Shown: positions 18,801-28,802, counted from the stretch's first letter. The stretch is DNA of 64,000 bases from CANKHA01 sp963750965 (GCA_963750965.1 CAVVSK010000009.1:62001-126000); one strand, 5' to 3'. The notes: generated by a model not told the origin, from the letters alone. Program-made: numbers and translations.

Positions 18801-19732
18801 GAGCGGGAATCCAGGTGAGTATCGCCGACAAGCGCCAGCTTGGCGCGCTGCTTATGGGTCGCAGCCGCGCCGCCGTAAGCCTCGATGTCGCGGGCATAGA
18901 GACGAGCAAGACGTTCCCGCGCAAGCGGAACCAGGAAAGCGCTGTATGGCGGCCAGGCGCCGTTGCGCGCCGCCTCGCGATCGAAGCGGTGGTTATAGGC
19001 GTCGGCAGGGGCGGCGGGCGCCTCATTATGACGGTGCTTGCGGTGGATCTTTTGCAGCCATTCAAGCGTGCTGAAGTCGGTGATCGGCAGATGAAAGTCG
19101 GCCTCGACCTCATTGAGCCGGCTGAAAAGATCTTCGGCAGAGGCATTGATCAGATGCCGCGTCGGCAGGCGGTCTTCGATCGGATGCCGTTGGACGCGGA
19201 AATGCGGATCACAGGTGTTGAGATCGCAGTGCTCCAGAAAATCCAGGAATTCCGAAAACGACAGGCCCGCGGTGCTCATGTCATTGCGGCCCAAAGCCCT
19301 GGCGATCTCCTTGTCTGCCAGGCCCCCTTTCTGCACATGCCGAAAGCTGCTGACGGCACGCTCGAGCGGATCGCGGACGACACGCACAAGCGAGAATTTT
19401 GACAGGTCGCGCTCATAGGCACGGCGATAGAGCGCGGACTTGTAATAGACCTCGGTCCGGTATCGGTGTGGCCAGGAGCTGTAATCCCGCGCCGCTGCCG
19501 AATGCCCAAGATGATGGAAGAACCAAATGACCACGCTGGTGCAGGCGGACTTCGGAGAAAAGACTACGATCATCCGTTTGCGCGGATAAATCAGCGGCCG
19601 CGGATCGGTCCAGAGCAGGCGGCCGAGTTCGCTCGCCGCGCCGGGTGGAGGATCATTCCCGGTGAGCTGGTTGAGACCCGTGGCTTGTGACAGGGCCTGC
19701 CAGGTGCTGCGCAGCTTGTTCGCGCCGATCAT
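18797..19732 (-). CDS. Sulfotransferase family protein inserted between korA and korB
   Basis: Predicted to transfer sulfate from PAPS to an acceptor. The 5'-phosphosulfate loop is visible as FSPKSACTSVVIWFFHH (residues ~55-71) and the 3'-phosphate motif as VRVVRDPLERAVSSFRH (~115-131), as in Sulfotransfer_2-like proteins. The ATG at 19732 overlaps the korA stop (ATGA), and its TGA overlaps the korB ATG in the same way. No PAPS-making genes are in the window. The last codons (ending HLDSRS) match half of a palindromic repeat. 311 aa. Confidence 0.85.
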   Translation of the reverse strand: MIGANKLRSTWQALSQATGLNQLTGNDPPPGAASELGRLLWTDPRPLIYPRKRMIVVFSPKSACTSVVIWFFHHLGHSAAARDYSSWPHRYRTEVYYKSALYRRAYERDLSKFSLVRVVRDPLERAVSSFRHVQKGGLADKEIARALGRNDMSTAGLSFSEFLDFLEHCDLNTCDPHFRVQRHPIEDRLPTRHLINASAEDLFSRLNEVEADFHLPITDFSTLEWLQKIHRKHRHNEAPAAPADAYNHRFDREAARNGAWPPYSAFLVPLARERLARLYARDIEAYGGAAATHKQRAKLALVGDTHLDSRS

Positions 19733-21564
19733 GCCCCGACCCTCCGCAGCGGCGTGATCTTCAAGGTGTCGAGACGGTCGCCGATAGCGCTGGCGATAAA
19801 GCGCGCGGTGATTGGTGTGCCGTCGTAATGCAGCACCGGGATCAGCCGGGCCGGGTCGATGCCGCATTCGTTGACGATCAAGGAGCGCATCTGTGCGTCG
19901 CGATTCTGCTCCACCACGAAAACGAAATCGTGCTCGCTGATGAAATCCTCGACGGTGTGATGGAAGGGAAAGGCGCGCAGGCGCAGCCGGTCAAGATTAT
20001 GCCCTTGGGCGGTCAGCATCGAGATCGCCTCGTCCATGGCCGGGCTGGTAGAGCCGAAATAGATTACGCCGTAGCGCGTCGGCCGCTCCGAATTGGCGCG
20101 TAACGGGCGCGGCACCAGATCCTTGGCGGTCTCGAACTTGCGCAGCAGCCGCTGCATGTTGTCGACGTAAGCTCTGCCGTCCTCGGTGTAACGCGCATAA
20201 CGATCGCGTGAGGTGCCGCGGGTAAAGAACGAGCCTTTCGTTGGATGGGTGCCGGGATAAGTGCGATAGGTAATGCCGTCGCCGTCCACATCGAGATAGC
20301 GGCCGAAATCCTTGCCGCTTTCCAGCTCGGCCGCAGTCGTTATCTTTCCGCGGTCATAGAGCCTCGAGTCGTCCCAGCGCAGTGGACGCGAGAGGCGGTG
20401 GTTCATGCCGATATCGAGGTCGAGCATCACGAAGATCGGCGTCTGCAGCCTGTCGGCAAGGTCGAAGGAAGCGGCGCCGAATTCGAAAGCCTCGGCCGGG
20501 TCTTCCGGCAGCAGCAGAACATGTTTGGTGTCGCCATGAGAGGCATAGGCGCAGCTGATCAAGTCGCATTGCTGGGTGCGCGTCGGCATGCCGGTGGAAG
20601 GACCCGCACGCTGCACGTCGAAAATCACCGCCGGGACCTCGGCGAAATAAGCCAGCCCGATGAATTCTTGCATGAGCGAAATGCCCGGGCCGGCAGTGGA
20701 GGTGAAGGCGCGCGCGCCGTTCCAGGCAGCTCCGATCACCATGCCGATGGAGGCCAGCTCATCCTCGGCCTGCACGATGGCATAGCGGTTCTTCTTGGTC
20801 TCGGAATCAACCCGCAGCCGCTTGCAGTGGCCGGTAAACGCCTCGGCTAACGAGGAAGAGGGTGTGATCGGATACCAGGCGCAGACCGTGGCGCCGCCAT
20901 AGACTGCGCCGAGCGCCGCCGCCGAATTGCCCTCGATCAGGATGCGGTCGCCGACGCCTTCCGAGCGGCGCAACCGCAAGCCGATCGGGCAGGAGAGATG
21001 CTGCAGCGCATAGTCGCGGCCTAAATGCAGCGCATGAATGTTGGGCTGGATCAGCTTTTCCTTGCCCTTGTACTGCTCGCCGATCAGCTTCTCCAGCACC
21101 GCCGGGTCGATATCGATCAACGCCGAGAGCGCGCCGATATAGATGATGTTCTTGAACAACTGGCGCTGGCGCGGGTCGCTATACTGGCTGTTGCAAATCG
21201 CGGTAAGCGGCACGCCGATGATGCTGATGTCGTCGCGGAATTTAGTCGCCGGCATCGGTTTGGTGGAATCGTAAAACAGATAGCCGCCGGGATCGATGGA
21301 GGTGACGTCGTTGTCCCAGGTCTGCGGGTTCATCGCCACCATCAGATCGGTGCCGCCGCGGGCGCCCAGATGGCCGGCTTCGCTCACCCGTACTTCGTAC
21401 CAGGTCGGCAGGCCCTGGATATTGGAGGGAAAGATGTTGCGCGGCGCGACCGGAATGCCCATGCGCATCACCGCGCGGGCGAACATCTCGTTGGCGCTGG
21501 CCGAGCCCGAGCCGTTGACGTTGGCGAACCTGACGACGAAATCGTTTATGCTCTGGATCGGCAT
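19729..21564 (-). CDS. korA: 2-oxoacid:ferredoxin oxidoreductase, fused gamma-alpha subunit
   Basis: The N-terminal gamma domain (residues 1-190, with GSGSASANEMFARAVMRMG and the SEAGHLGARGGTDLMVAMN block) precedes the alpha domain, which begins EGNSAAALGAVYGGATVCAW and contains the family signature AWYPITPSSSLAEAF, and the C-terminal domain from about PTRYGVIYFGSTSPAMDEAI. Start at 21564 (MPIQSINDFVVRFANV) is preferred over an upstream in-frame codon. 611 aa. It overlaps the upstream flavoprotein gene by 19 nt and the sulfotransferase by 4 nt. Confidence 0.92.
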   Translation of the reverse strand: MPIQSINDFVVRFANVNGSGSASANEMFARAVMRMGIPVAPRNIFPSNIQGLPTWYEVRVSEAGHLGARGGTDLMVAMNPQTWDNDVTSIDPGGYLFYDSTKPMPATKFRDDISIIGVPLTAICNSQYSDPRQRQLFKNIIYIGALSALIDIDPAVLEKLIGEQYKGKEKLIQPNIHALHLGRDYALQHLSCPIGLRLRRSEGVGDRILIEGNSAAALGAVYGGATVCAWYPITPSSSLAEAFTGHCKRLRVDSETKKNRYAIVQAEDELASIGMVIGAAWNGARAFTSTAGPGISLMQEFIGLAYFAEVPAVIFDVQRAGPSTGMPTRTQQCDLISCAYASHGDTKHVLLLPEDPAEAFEFGAASFDLADRLQTPIFVMLDLDIGMNHRLSRPLRWDDSRLYDRGKITTAAELESGKDFGRYLDVDGDGITYRTYPGTHPTKGSFFTRGTSRDRYARYTEDGRAYVDNMQRLLRKFETAKDLVPRPLRANSERPTRYGVIYFGSTSPAMDEAISMLTAQGHNLDRLRLRAFPFHHTVEDFISEHDFVFVVEQNRDAQMRSLIVNECGIDPARLIPVLHYDGTPITARFIASAIGDRLDTLKITPLRRVGA

Positions 21565-23336
21565 GACTCTCCTGCCTGGGCCATTTCCAGGAAGAACTTC
21601 TTCATATCCCATGCCCCGGTGGGGCAGCGCTCGGCGCATAACCCGCAGTGCAGGCAGACGTCTTCGTCCTTGACCATCACCCGCCCAGTCTTGAGCTCAT
21701 TGGCCACATAGAGGTCCTGCGCGAGATTATTGGCCGGCGCCTTCAACCGCTGGCGCAACTCGGCTTCCTCGCCGTTCTCTGTGAAGGTGATGCAATCCAT
21801 CGGGCAGATATCGACGCAGGCGTCGCATTCGATGCAGAGCGAGGAGGTAAAGATCGTCTGCACGTCGCAATTCAGGCAGCGCCCGGCTTCCGCCAGCGCA
21901 AGCTGCGGATCGAAGCCAAGCTCGACTTCGGCCTTGATATCCTTCAGCGCGATGGCTTTTTCCCGGTGCGGCACCTTGTAGCGCTGGTCGAGCGCAATCT
22001 CGTTGTCATAGCTCCATTCGTGAATGCCCATCTTCTGGCTCATCAGATCTACCGCCGGGATGGGTCGATCGTGAATGTCCTCGCCGTTGAGCATCTTATC
22101 GATGGACACCGCGGCTTCGTGCCCATGGGCCACGGCCCAGATGATGTTCTTCGGTCCAAAAGCGCTGTCCCCGCCAAAGAAGACGCGCGGATTGCTGGAG
22201 CCCATCGTCTTGGGATCAACCTTCGGCATGCCCCATTTGTCGAACTCGATTCCGGCGTCGCGTTCGATCCAGGGGAAGGAATTTTCCTGGCCGACCGCGA
22301 TCAGCACGTCGTCGCAGGGCACATGTTCGTCCGGCTCGCCGCTGGGCACCAGATTGCGCCGGCCCTTGTCGTCATATTGCGCCTTCACCTTCTCGAACAG
22401 GATGCCCGTGAGCTTGCCGTTCTCGTGGGTGAATTCCTTCGGCACCATAAAATTGAGGATCGGGATACCTTCATGAATCGCGTCTTCTTTTTCCCACGGC
22501 GAGGCTTTCATCTCCTCGAAGCCCGAGCGCACGATCACCTTGACGTCCTCCCCGCCGAGCCGGCGCGAGGAACGACAGCAATCCATCGCGGTATTGCCGC
22601 CGCCGAGCACGACGACGCGTTTGCCAATCTTGCTGATGTGGCCGAAGGAGACGCTTGAGAGCCAGTCGATGCCGATATGAATGTTCTGCGCCGCTTCCTG
22701 GCGGCCCGGCAGGTCGAGATCGCGGCCGCGCGGCGCGCCGGACCCGACAAAGATCGCATCCCAGTCTTCCGCCAGGAGCGCCTTCAGGCTGTCGATGCGT
22801 TGCCCGCCACGGAATTCAATGCCGAGATTGAGGACGTAATCGCATTCCTCATCGATGACGGAATCTGGCAGGCGAAATTTCGGGATCTGCGTGCGCATCA
22901 TGCCGCCGGCCTTCGGATCCTGATCGAAGACCACGCAGTGATAGCCGAGCGGCGCCAGGCCGCGCGCGACGGTCAGTGACGCCGGGCCGGCCCCGATGAG
23001 GGCGATACGTTTTCCGTTTTGCGTGGCTGCGGGCTTGGGCAAGCGGGAGCGAATGTCGTCCTTGTAGTCGGCCGCCACTCTTTTCAGGCGGCAGATCGCC
23101 ACCGGCTCCTTCTCCACCCGCACGCGGCGGCAGGCCGGCTCACACGGCCGGTCGCACGTGCGCCCCAAAATCCCGGGAAACACGTTGGATTTCCAATTGA
23201 TCATGTAGGCGTCGCTGTAGCGGCCCGCGGCGATCAATCGGATATATTCTGGGACCGGCGTATGCGCCGGACAGGCCCATTGGCAATCGACTACTTTATG
23301 GAAGTAATTCGGCGCGGCGACGTCAGTGTCCTTCAT
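21546..23336 (-). CDS. GltD-like FAD/NAD(P)-dependent oxidoreductase with C-terminal 2x[4Fe-4S] ferredoxin domain
   Basis: 596 aa. An N-terminal cluster-binding region (CQWACPAHTPVP, then TCDRPCEPACRR) as in glutamate synthase small subunits is followed by the FAD motif IALIGAGPASLTVARGLAPL and the NAD(P) motif VVVLGGGNTAMDCCRSS. The C-terminus carries two ferredoxin motifs, CIECDACVDICPMDC and CLHCGLCAERCPTGA. It heads the kor operon. No glutaminase/synthase large subunit is near, so it probably moves electrons between ferredoxin from KorAB and NAD(P) (inference). Confidence 0.9.
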   Translation of the reverse strand: MKDTDVAAPNYFHKVVDCQWACPAHTPVPEYIRLIAAGRYSDAYMINWKSNVFPGILGRTCDRPCEPACRRVRVEKEPVAICRLKRVAADYKDDIRSRLPKPAATQNGKRIALIGAGPASLTVARGLAPLGYHCVVFDQDPKAGGMMRTQIPKFRLPDSVIDEECDYVLNLGIEFRGGQRIDSLKALLAEDWDAIFVGSGAPRGRDLDLPGRQEAAQNIHIGIDWLSSVSFGHISKIGKRVVVLGGGNTAMDCCRSSRRLGGEDVKVIVRSGFEEMKASPWEKEDAIHEGIPILNFMVPKEFTHENGKLTGILFEKVKAQYDDKGRRNLVPSGEPDEHVPCDDVLIAVGQENSFPWIERDAGIEFDKWGMPKVDPKTMGSSNPRVFFGGDSAFGPKNIIWAVAHGHEAAVSIDKMLNGEDIHDRPIPAVDLMSQKMGIHEWSYDNEIALDQRYKVPHREKAIALKDIKAEVELGFDPQLALAEAGRCLNCDVQTIFTSSLCIECDACVDICPMDCITFTENGEEAELRQRLKAPANNLAQDLYVANELKTGRVMVKDEDVCLHCGLCAERCPTGAWDMKKFFLEMAQAGESCRSRA

Positions 23337-23612
23337 TTACGCCTCGCACGCCCCCCAAAAAACGCCACCGGCAAAGAGGACCGCTTCGCATTCATCCTCC
23401 GCCATATCGGCTTGTTTTCAACGTCGAATCCGGCTGCGATTTTAGGGGAGGAGGGTTACGAAAGCTATCAAAAGCGGACAAAAGGACGAGCTGTCACGGC
23501 GCTTTGTCGATTAACATCGGATCGCCGCAAGGCCATGAAAGAAGGCGGTAATCGGGCGCCGTTGCGGTGCACAATAAGGCGACGGCGCCCGCCACAGGAC
23601 GTAAAAGGCTGC

Positions 23613-24392
23613 ATGCGCGATATTTTCGAAGAAATCTTCGCCAAGGATCCGCTTGACGCGATGGAGGCCGCGCGCCGCTCCATGCGGCCCATCCTGCGCC
23701 GCCGCTTTTATGACAGGGCGACAATCGAGAGTGGACCGTCAGGTTTCGCGGTCTTGCTTGACGGCAAGCCGGTGCGAACTCCAGCGCGCCGGCCACTGAC
23801 CGCGCCTGCGTCCGGGTTGGCTGAAGCGCTCGCGGCGGAATGGAACGCCCAGAAGGAAGTGGTCGACCCCGCCGCCATGCCGCTCACGCGACTAGCCAAT
23901 TCCATCATCGACGGCGTGGCGCAGACCCCGCTGCCGGTGGCGGAGGAGATCGCGCAATATCTCCGTTCCGATCTTCTGTTTTATCGCGCCGAGGGACCGC
24001 AGGATCTGGTGGAGCGGCAAGAGCGGCAGTGGGACCCGGTCGTCGCCTGGGCTCGCGACGTTCTCGGGGCGCGTTTCGCATTGGCGACCGGAGTGATGTT
24101 TGTCGAGCAGCCGCAGCAAGCTGTAGCCGCGGCGACGGCTGCCATTCCCGTGGATGCATGGCGCTTGGGCGCGGTGTCTTCGATCACGACGCTGACTGGC
24201 TCCGCTCTGCTGGCGCTCGCAATGCTGCGCGGAAGGATGTCGGTGGAGGAAGCCTGGGCAGCGGCGCATGTCGACGAAGACTGGAACATGGAATTTTGGG
24301 GACGCGACGAGCGCGCGCTGGAGCGGCGGGCCTATCGTTTTGCCGAAATGCTTGCAGCGGCGGAAGTGTTGCGTCTGGCGCCGGCCGGCTAA
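23613..24392 (+). CDS. ATP12-family F1-ATPase assembly chaperone
   Basis: ATP12 binds the alpha subunit of F1-ATPase during assembly; in bacteria it is largely confined to Alphaproteobacteria. The 259-aa product begins MRDIFEEIFAKDPLDAMEAA, has RRRFYDRATI and GKPVRTPARRPLTAP, the central LAEALAAEWNAQKEVVDP, and the C-terminal HVDEDWNMEFWGRDERALER. The start at 23613 follows AAAAGGCTGC; longer in-frame upstream sequence lies antisense to the kor operon and is rejected. Confidence 0.93.
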   Translation: MRDIFEEIFAKDPLDAMEAARRSMRPILRRRFYDRATIESGPSGFAVLLDGKPVRTPARRPLTAPASGLAEALAAEWNAQKEVVDPAAMPLTRLANSIIDGVAQTPLPVAEEIAQYLRSDLLFYRAEGPQDLVERQERQWDPVVAWARDVLGARFALATGVMFVEQPQQAVAAATAAIPVDAWRLGAVSSITTLTGSALLALAMLRGRMSVEEAWAAAHVDEDWNMEFWGRDERALERRAYRFAEMLAAAEVLRLAPAG

Positions 24393-24480
24393 TGCCGATC
24401 AGCAAGTAAACATCTGCGCCGGCTGATTACGTAGGGCGCTTGATTTGTCCCAAACCGTGTCCACTTTTCGGAGTCACGCG

Positions 24481-25278
24481 CTAGGCCATCGCTTTTGCCG
24501 CTGCGATCGCCAGGCGCACCAGATTGTAAACGCTCAGGATCGAAATCACGATAGCGACCAGGATCATGAGCGTGCGTGGCGCCAGGATTTTGCTCAGATA
24601 GCCGGCGAGCGGTGCGGCTATGGCGCCGCCGATCACCAGGCCCAGCACCACTTGCCAATATCTGCTGAAGTCCAGCGCCAGGATGAACGTTATCGAAATG
24701 GCAACCGTCAGAAAAAATTCTGCTAGCGATACAGAGCCGATGGTCGATCGCGGGTGATCGCCGCGCGCCAGCAGCGTCGATGCTACCACCGGTCCCCAGC
24801 CGCCGCCGCCGATGGCGTCGAGAAACCCACCGCCGGCTCCCACCACCGGAGTCGCAATCTTGCGCTCGCGCTGTGCCTTGGTGCCTTCCTGCACTTTCTT
24901 GCTAGCAAATATGCGCCGCGTGATCATCAGCGTCATGCCGATCAAATAGAAAGTGATCATGACCTTGACGAAAGTTTCCGGCAGGCCGGTGAGGACATAG
25001 GCCCCGACAATTCCTCCTGCAACTCCTGCCGGGGCGAGACGCTTGAACAGCTGCCAGTCGATATTCTTGTGCCAGACATGCGACGATCCGGCGAGGCCGG
25101 TGGTCACTACTTCCGCTGCATGCACGCTCGCGCTGGCGAAAACAGGCGCTGTGCCGAGCGAGAGCAGCACGGTGGTTGTGATCAGGCCATAGGCCATGCC
25201 AAGCGCGCCGTCGACCAGCTGCGCGGCGAAACCAATTCCGATGAAAATTAGAAGGTCAGCGGTAATAAAATCGGTCAT
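24481..25278 (-). CDS. TauE/SafE-family membrane transporter (sulfite exporter family)
   Basis: The 265-aa product has about eight hydrophobic segments in two halves; the first contains GIGFAAQLVDGALGMAYGLI and the second GGGFLDAIGGGGWGPVVAST, the duplicated signature of the DUF81/TauE family. These proteins export sulfite, sulfoacetate or related anions; the substrate here is unknown. It stands alone between ATP12 and an EamA transporter. Confidence 0.9.
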   Translation of the reverse strand: MTDFITADLLIFIGIGFAAQLVDGALGMAYGLITTTVLLSLGTAPVFASASVHAAEVVTTGLAGSSHVWHKNIDWQLFKRLAPAGVAGGIVGAYVLTGLPETFVKVMITFYLIGMTLMITRRIFASKKVQEGTKAQRERKIATPVVGAGGGFLDAIGGGGWGPVVASTLLARGDHPRSTIGSVSLAEFFLTVAISITFILALDFSRYWQVVLGLVIGGAIAAPLAGYLSKILAPRTLMILVAIVISILSVYNLVRLAIAAAKAMA

Positions 25279-25432
25279 TCAACGTTCCCTGCCCACAGGC
25301 AACGCCAATGCCGGGCAGGGCACATTAGTTCCAAAGTCTCGGTGTTGCGGACCTACTGAAAATGTCATTCCCACAATGCCTTGGCCGAATCAGGCGAGAA
25401 CCCTTGGCGGCTAGAAATTCCCAGGCCACCGT

Positions 25433-26324
25433 ATGAAACTCCGCTCGCTTGAGGACGTCGTCGTCATCGCGGCACCGGCCGTTTTCGTCGTGCTGTGGAG
25501 TTCGGGGTTCATCGGCAGCAAGGCGGGGCTGCCTTATGCCGAGCCGATGACCTATCTGTCGTTGCGCATGGTTGCGCTCGTGCTGATGCTCGGTGCGCTG
25601 GTTGCGATCGCTCGCCCGGCTTGGCCATCCCGCGCGGTGTGCCATGCATAACGTGGTCGCGGGTTTAGGCGTGCACGGACTCTATCTTGGTGGCGTGTTT
25701 ATTTCGATCGATCAGGGCTTGCCCGCCGGACTGGCGGCGCTGATCGTGGCGCTGCAGCCGATCCTGACCTCGACCCTTGCCAATCGCTGGCTGGGCGAGC
25801 GCGTCGCTTTGCATCAATGGGTGGGACTGGCTCTTGGCTTGGCCGGCGTTTGGCTGGTGGTTCAAGAGCGGGCAGGCGGCGACGCGACGCTCACGGGCTG
25901 GATCGCCATCTTCATTGCATTGATCGGGATCACCCTCGGAACGCTCTATCAGAAACGCTTCGCCGGCGGCGTTGATTGGCGCATCGGCCTTCTGGTGCAA
26001 TATACCGCGTCGGGCGCGTTGTTCGTGCTAGCGGCCTTCCTATTCGAGACCCGGGTGGTGGAATGGACACCGCAATTCATCCTGGCGCTCGGCTGGCTGG
26101 TCTTCGGGCTGTCGCTCGGCGCGATCTGGCTATTTTATTTCATGATCCGCAGGTCCGCGGCGATGCGGGTGACGAGTCTGTTCTATCTGACGCCGCCGGT
26201 CACCGCGCTGATGGCATGGCTAATATTTGACGAGAGATTGGCGCCGCTGGCCCTCGTCGGCATGGCGGTCTGCGTCGCAGGTGTGTTCTTGGTGAACTGG
26301 AATGGCCGCTGGCGGCGCAGCTGA
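25433..26324 (+). CDS. EamA/DMT-superfamily permease, frameshifted as read
   Basis: The first frame gives MKLRSLEDVVVIAAPAVFVV and WSSGFIGSKAGLPYAEPMTY, then breaks near 25630-25645. The continuation (MHNVVAGLGVHGLYLGGVFI and SIDQGLPAGLAALIVALQPI onward) is in the next frame and ends GMAVCVAGVFLVNWNGRW. The locus is 892 nt, so one base removed gives 296 aa with ten hydrophobic segments, the normal size for the family. Substrate unknown (metabolite efflux is typical). The second half could also be read as a separate truncated protein. Confidence 0.85.
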
Positions 26325-26326
26325 GC

Positions 26327-27687
26327 TCACGCCGGCAGTGGCGCGTGTGTACCGAACATCGCTTCCATCTCGCGCCGGATCTTAACCGCGATATTGTCCG
26401 CATCGTAGGCCACGTCATCCCAGGTAAGTTGACGCCCTTGCGCGACATCGCGCACGAGCTTGACCTCATGCGCAAGGCCGAGCGGCAGCAGGTTTTCCCG
26501 CAGTGAATCCGGAGCCGGTGTCTGCTTGCCCCAGACGCAGAAGCCGCCTTCGCCGTCAAGCATTTCACCTTTCTTCAGGTGGCGCTTGGCGGTGGCGATG
26601 GCGTCAGAACGGAAGCCGGTCGGTGCTCCGGTCGGCTCCTTGCGCAACGCGACGCTGGCGACTGAAATGCCCAGTTCCAGACCGATCATGTGGATGGGGC
26701 GATAAAGCGCCGCGTAGCGGCCGCTCTGGTCCGGCAGCATCGCATATTCCTTGAAGCAGCGGCGCGCATAGTCGGATTCGGCTTTGATCACGGCATAAGT
26801 GCCAAGCGCGAGATGATGCGGCACGTCACGGCCATCGCGGTAAACCGACGACACCACTTCCGTGACGCCAGCTTTCTCCAACGCGCCGCCCTCGCTCTTG
26901 GGCTTGCATATGTCGGCTAGTTCAAAGCGCGATGCGGGCGGAAAGCCAAGCCCATTGCTCTGCGGCACAAGCCCGGTCGCATTGCAGACGGCGGTCATTT
27001 CGATGGCAGATTTGCTGCCGTCGATGAAGCTGTTGAACATCTTCGGATTGATCGAGGCGCGGTCTGTTATCTGCAAATAACGGTCAAGGATGTCCCACAG
27101 GGTCTCGGGCGTGGACTGGTGATAATGCGGCTCGTAGCGTGTGCCCTTGCCGGCCGCGATCACCTCGAAGCCGCAGGCGCGGGCCCAATCCACATGTTCG
27201 CAGATCAATGCCGGCTGATCGCCCCAAGCGAGGCTATAGACCACGCCGGCGGCTTTGGCCTTGCGCGCCAGCAGCGGGCCGGCCACCGCGTCAGCCTCCA
27301 CATTGACCATGATGATGTGCTTGCCATGCGCAATGGCCGCGAGGGCATGCCGGATACCGGCGGTGGGAACGCCGGTTGCTTCAATGATCACCTCGACGCG
27401 CGGATCAACGATCAGCGTCTCGCTGTCGGCGCTGACATGGAGCGCCCCGGTCTTCACCGCCTCATCGAGCGACGCGGCGGAACAAGCCTTCCGGCGGCCA
27501 ACCCACATCCTTCAGCTGGCGGCGCGCCCGCGCCACGTCGAGATCGGCAAGACCAGCTATGTGCAAACCGGGCGTTAGCCCGCGCCTGGGCGAGAAACAT
27601 GGCGCCGAATTTTCCCGCGCCGATCAGGCCGACGATGACCGGCCGTCCGGCAGCGTGGCGCTGCATGAGCAGGGCGTGCAGGTTCAC
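26327..27687 (-). CDS. NAD(P)-binding homoserine-dehydrogenase-like oxidoreductase with SAF-like C-terminus, twice frameshifted as read
   Basis: From a GTG at 27687 the product reads MNLHALLMQRHAAGRPVIVG and the Rossmann motif IGAGKFGAMFLAQ. Two single-base insertions, at about 27576-27582 and 27486-27496, shift the frame; the middle piece reads TPGLHIAGLADLDVARARRQ. The rest, from SAASLDEAVKTG, includes IIEATGVPTAGIRHALAAIA, HGKHIIMVNVEADAVAGP and AGVVYSLAWGDQPALI. The corrected length is 452 aa, normal for this family. The C-terminal part (LKKGEMLDGEGGFCVWGKQ) resembles a SAF domain. Substrate unknown. Confidence 0.8.
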
Positions 27688-27810
27688 CGCGCGGTTTCCA
27701 GGGCGATCATGGCGCGGATCGAAACACGCGCCTGCAAGAAATACAACGAGGCACCTTCGCGCGGTGCCGCCACGGGTATAAACTGCCGTGAGATTGGGGA
27801 GGCAATTGCG

Positions 27811-28785
27811 ATGACCAGCCTGATGTCACGCCTGCTCCCGGCGAGTGGAGCCATGCTCTGTGTAAGCCTGATGGCCGGAGCCGCTTATGCGCAATCCGCG
27901 GGGCAGGGAAGCTGGACGTCAAAGACGCCGCTGGATATGGCGCGCAACGAAGTCGTCGCGGCGGCCGCCAATGGCAAGGTCTATGTGCTCGGCGGCAATA
28001 CCCGCGAAAAATATGACCTCACGCTCAATGAGGAATACGACCCGGCCACTGGCAGATGGCGTTCGCGCGCACCGTTACCGTCCGGCGCCAATCACATGGC
28101 CGCCGCCTCGCTTAACGGCAAGATTTACGCGGTCGGCGGCTTCACGGCCTCGGGGCACAAGGGCGCCACCGCCCATGTGTTTGAATTTGACCCGGCCGCC
28201 GACGGCTGGCGGACGCTCGCTCCCTTGCCGGTGGAGCGCGGATCGATCGCCGTCGCTGTGCTCGGTGGAAAGATCCATGCAATCGGCGGCCGCAACGACC
28301 AGGAAATGACGGCGCTGCATCACGTCTATGATCCGGCGGCCAACAGTTGGAGCGCGGCCGCGCCGATGTCGCGCGGGCGCGACCACATGGTGGCGCAGGC
28401 CATCGACGGCAAGATACACGCTATCGGCGGCCGCTGGGGCGCCAGCACGGAAAGGACCGACACGCACGAAATCTACGACCCGGCGACCAACAGCTGGACT
28501 CTGGGCCCGCCGCTTCCGACCGCGCGCAGCGGCGGAACGGGCATCGTATTTCGCGACATGATCCTTGTTGTCGGAGGAGAGAGCGGGTCGGGCGGCACGA
28601 CCTTTGTCGAAAACGAAGCCTTCGATCCCAAAACCAATAAATGGGTGACGCTCGCGCCGATGCCGGCCGGCCGGCATGCCTTCGGCCTGGCGGTCGCCGG
28701 CTCCACTGTCTATCTGGTGGCGGGATCGACTGGCCCGGGCGGAAGCGGCATCACGCCCGACGTGATTGCTTTCACGCTGCAGTAA
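27811..28785 (+). CDS. Secreted kelch-repeat beta-propeller protein
   Basis: The 324-aa product has a signal peptide (hydrophobic core AMLCVSLMAGAAYAQ) and six kelch repeats, each with a GG after a hydrophobic strand: NGKVYVLGGNT, NGKIYAVGGFT, GGKIHAIGGRN, DGKIHAIGGRWG, ILVVGGESG and VYLVAGSTG. A six-bladed propeller in the periplasm is expected; kelch proteins bind partners or sugars, and some are sialate mutarotases, but no catalytic pattern decides it here. The start ATG at 27811 is preceded by GGGGAGG. Confidence 0.88.
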   Translation: MTSLMSRLLPASGAMLCVSLMAGAAYAQSAGQGSWTSKTPLDMARNEVVAAAANGKVYVLGGNTREKYDLTLNEEYDPATGRWRSRAPLPSGANHMAAASLNGKIYAVGGFTASGHKGATAHVFEFDPAADGWRTLAPLPVERGSIAVAVLGGKIHAIGGRNDQEMTALHHVYDPAANSWSAAAPMSRGRDHMVAQAIDGKIHAIGGRWGASTERTDTHEIYDPATNSWTLGPPLPTARSGGTGIVFRDMILVVGGESGSGGTTFVENEAFDPKTNKWVTLAPMPAGRHAFGLAVAGSTVYLVAGSTGPGGSGITPDVIAFTLQ

Positions 28786-28802
28786 AATCCGTGCTCAACG
28801 CA

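Noticed and set aside
18797..18825. Repeat-derived C-terminus of the sulfotransferase
   Set aside because: Only about 12 bases (GCGGGAATCCAG) match half of one hairpin of the palindromic element; this may be chance or a remnant and is too short to call.
23019..23612. Long in-frame N-terminal extension of ATP12
   Set aside because: It is antisense to the kor operon flavoprotein, has no family similarity, and the ATG at 23613 gives the normal N-terminus.
27454..27687. A separate 77-residue protein upstream of the oxidoreductase
   Set aside because: Its first half is the missing Rossmann N-terminus of the oxidoreductase; the second half is out-of-frame read-through, so it is one gene with frame breaks.
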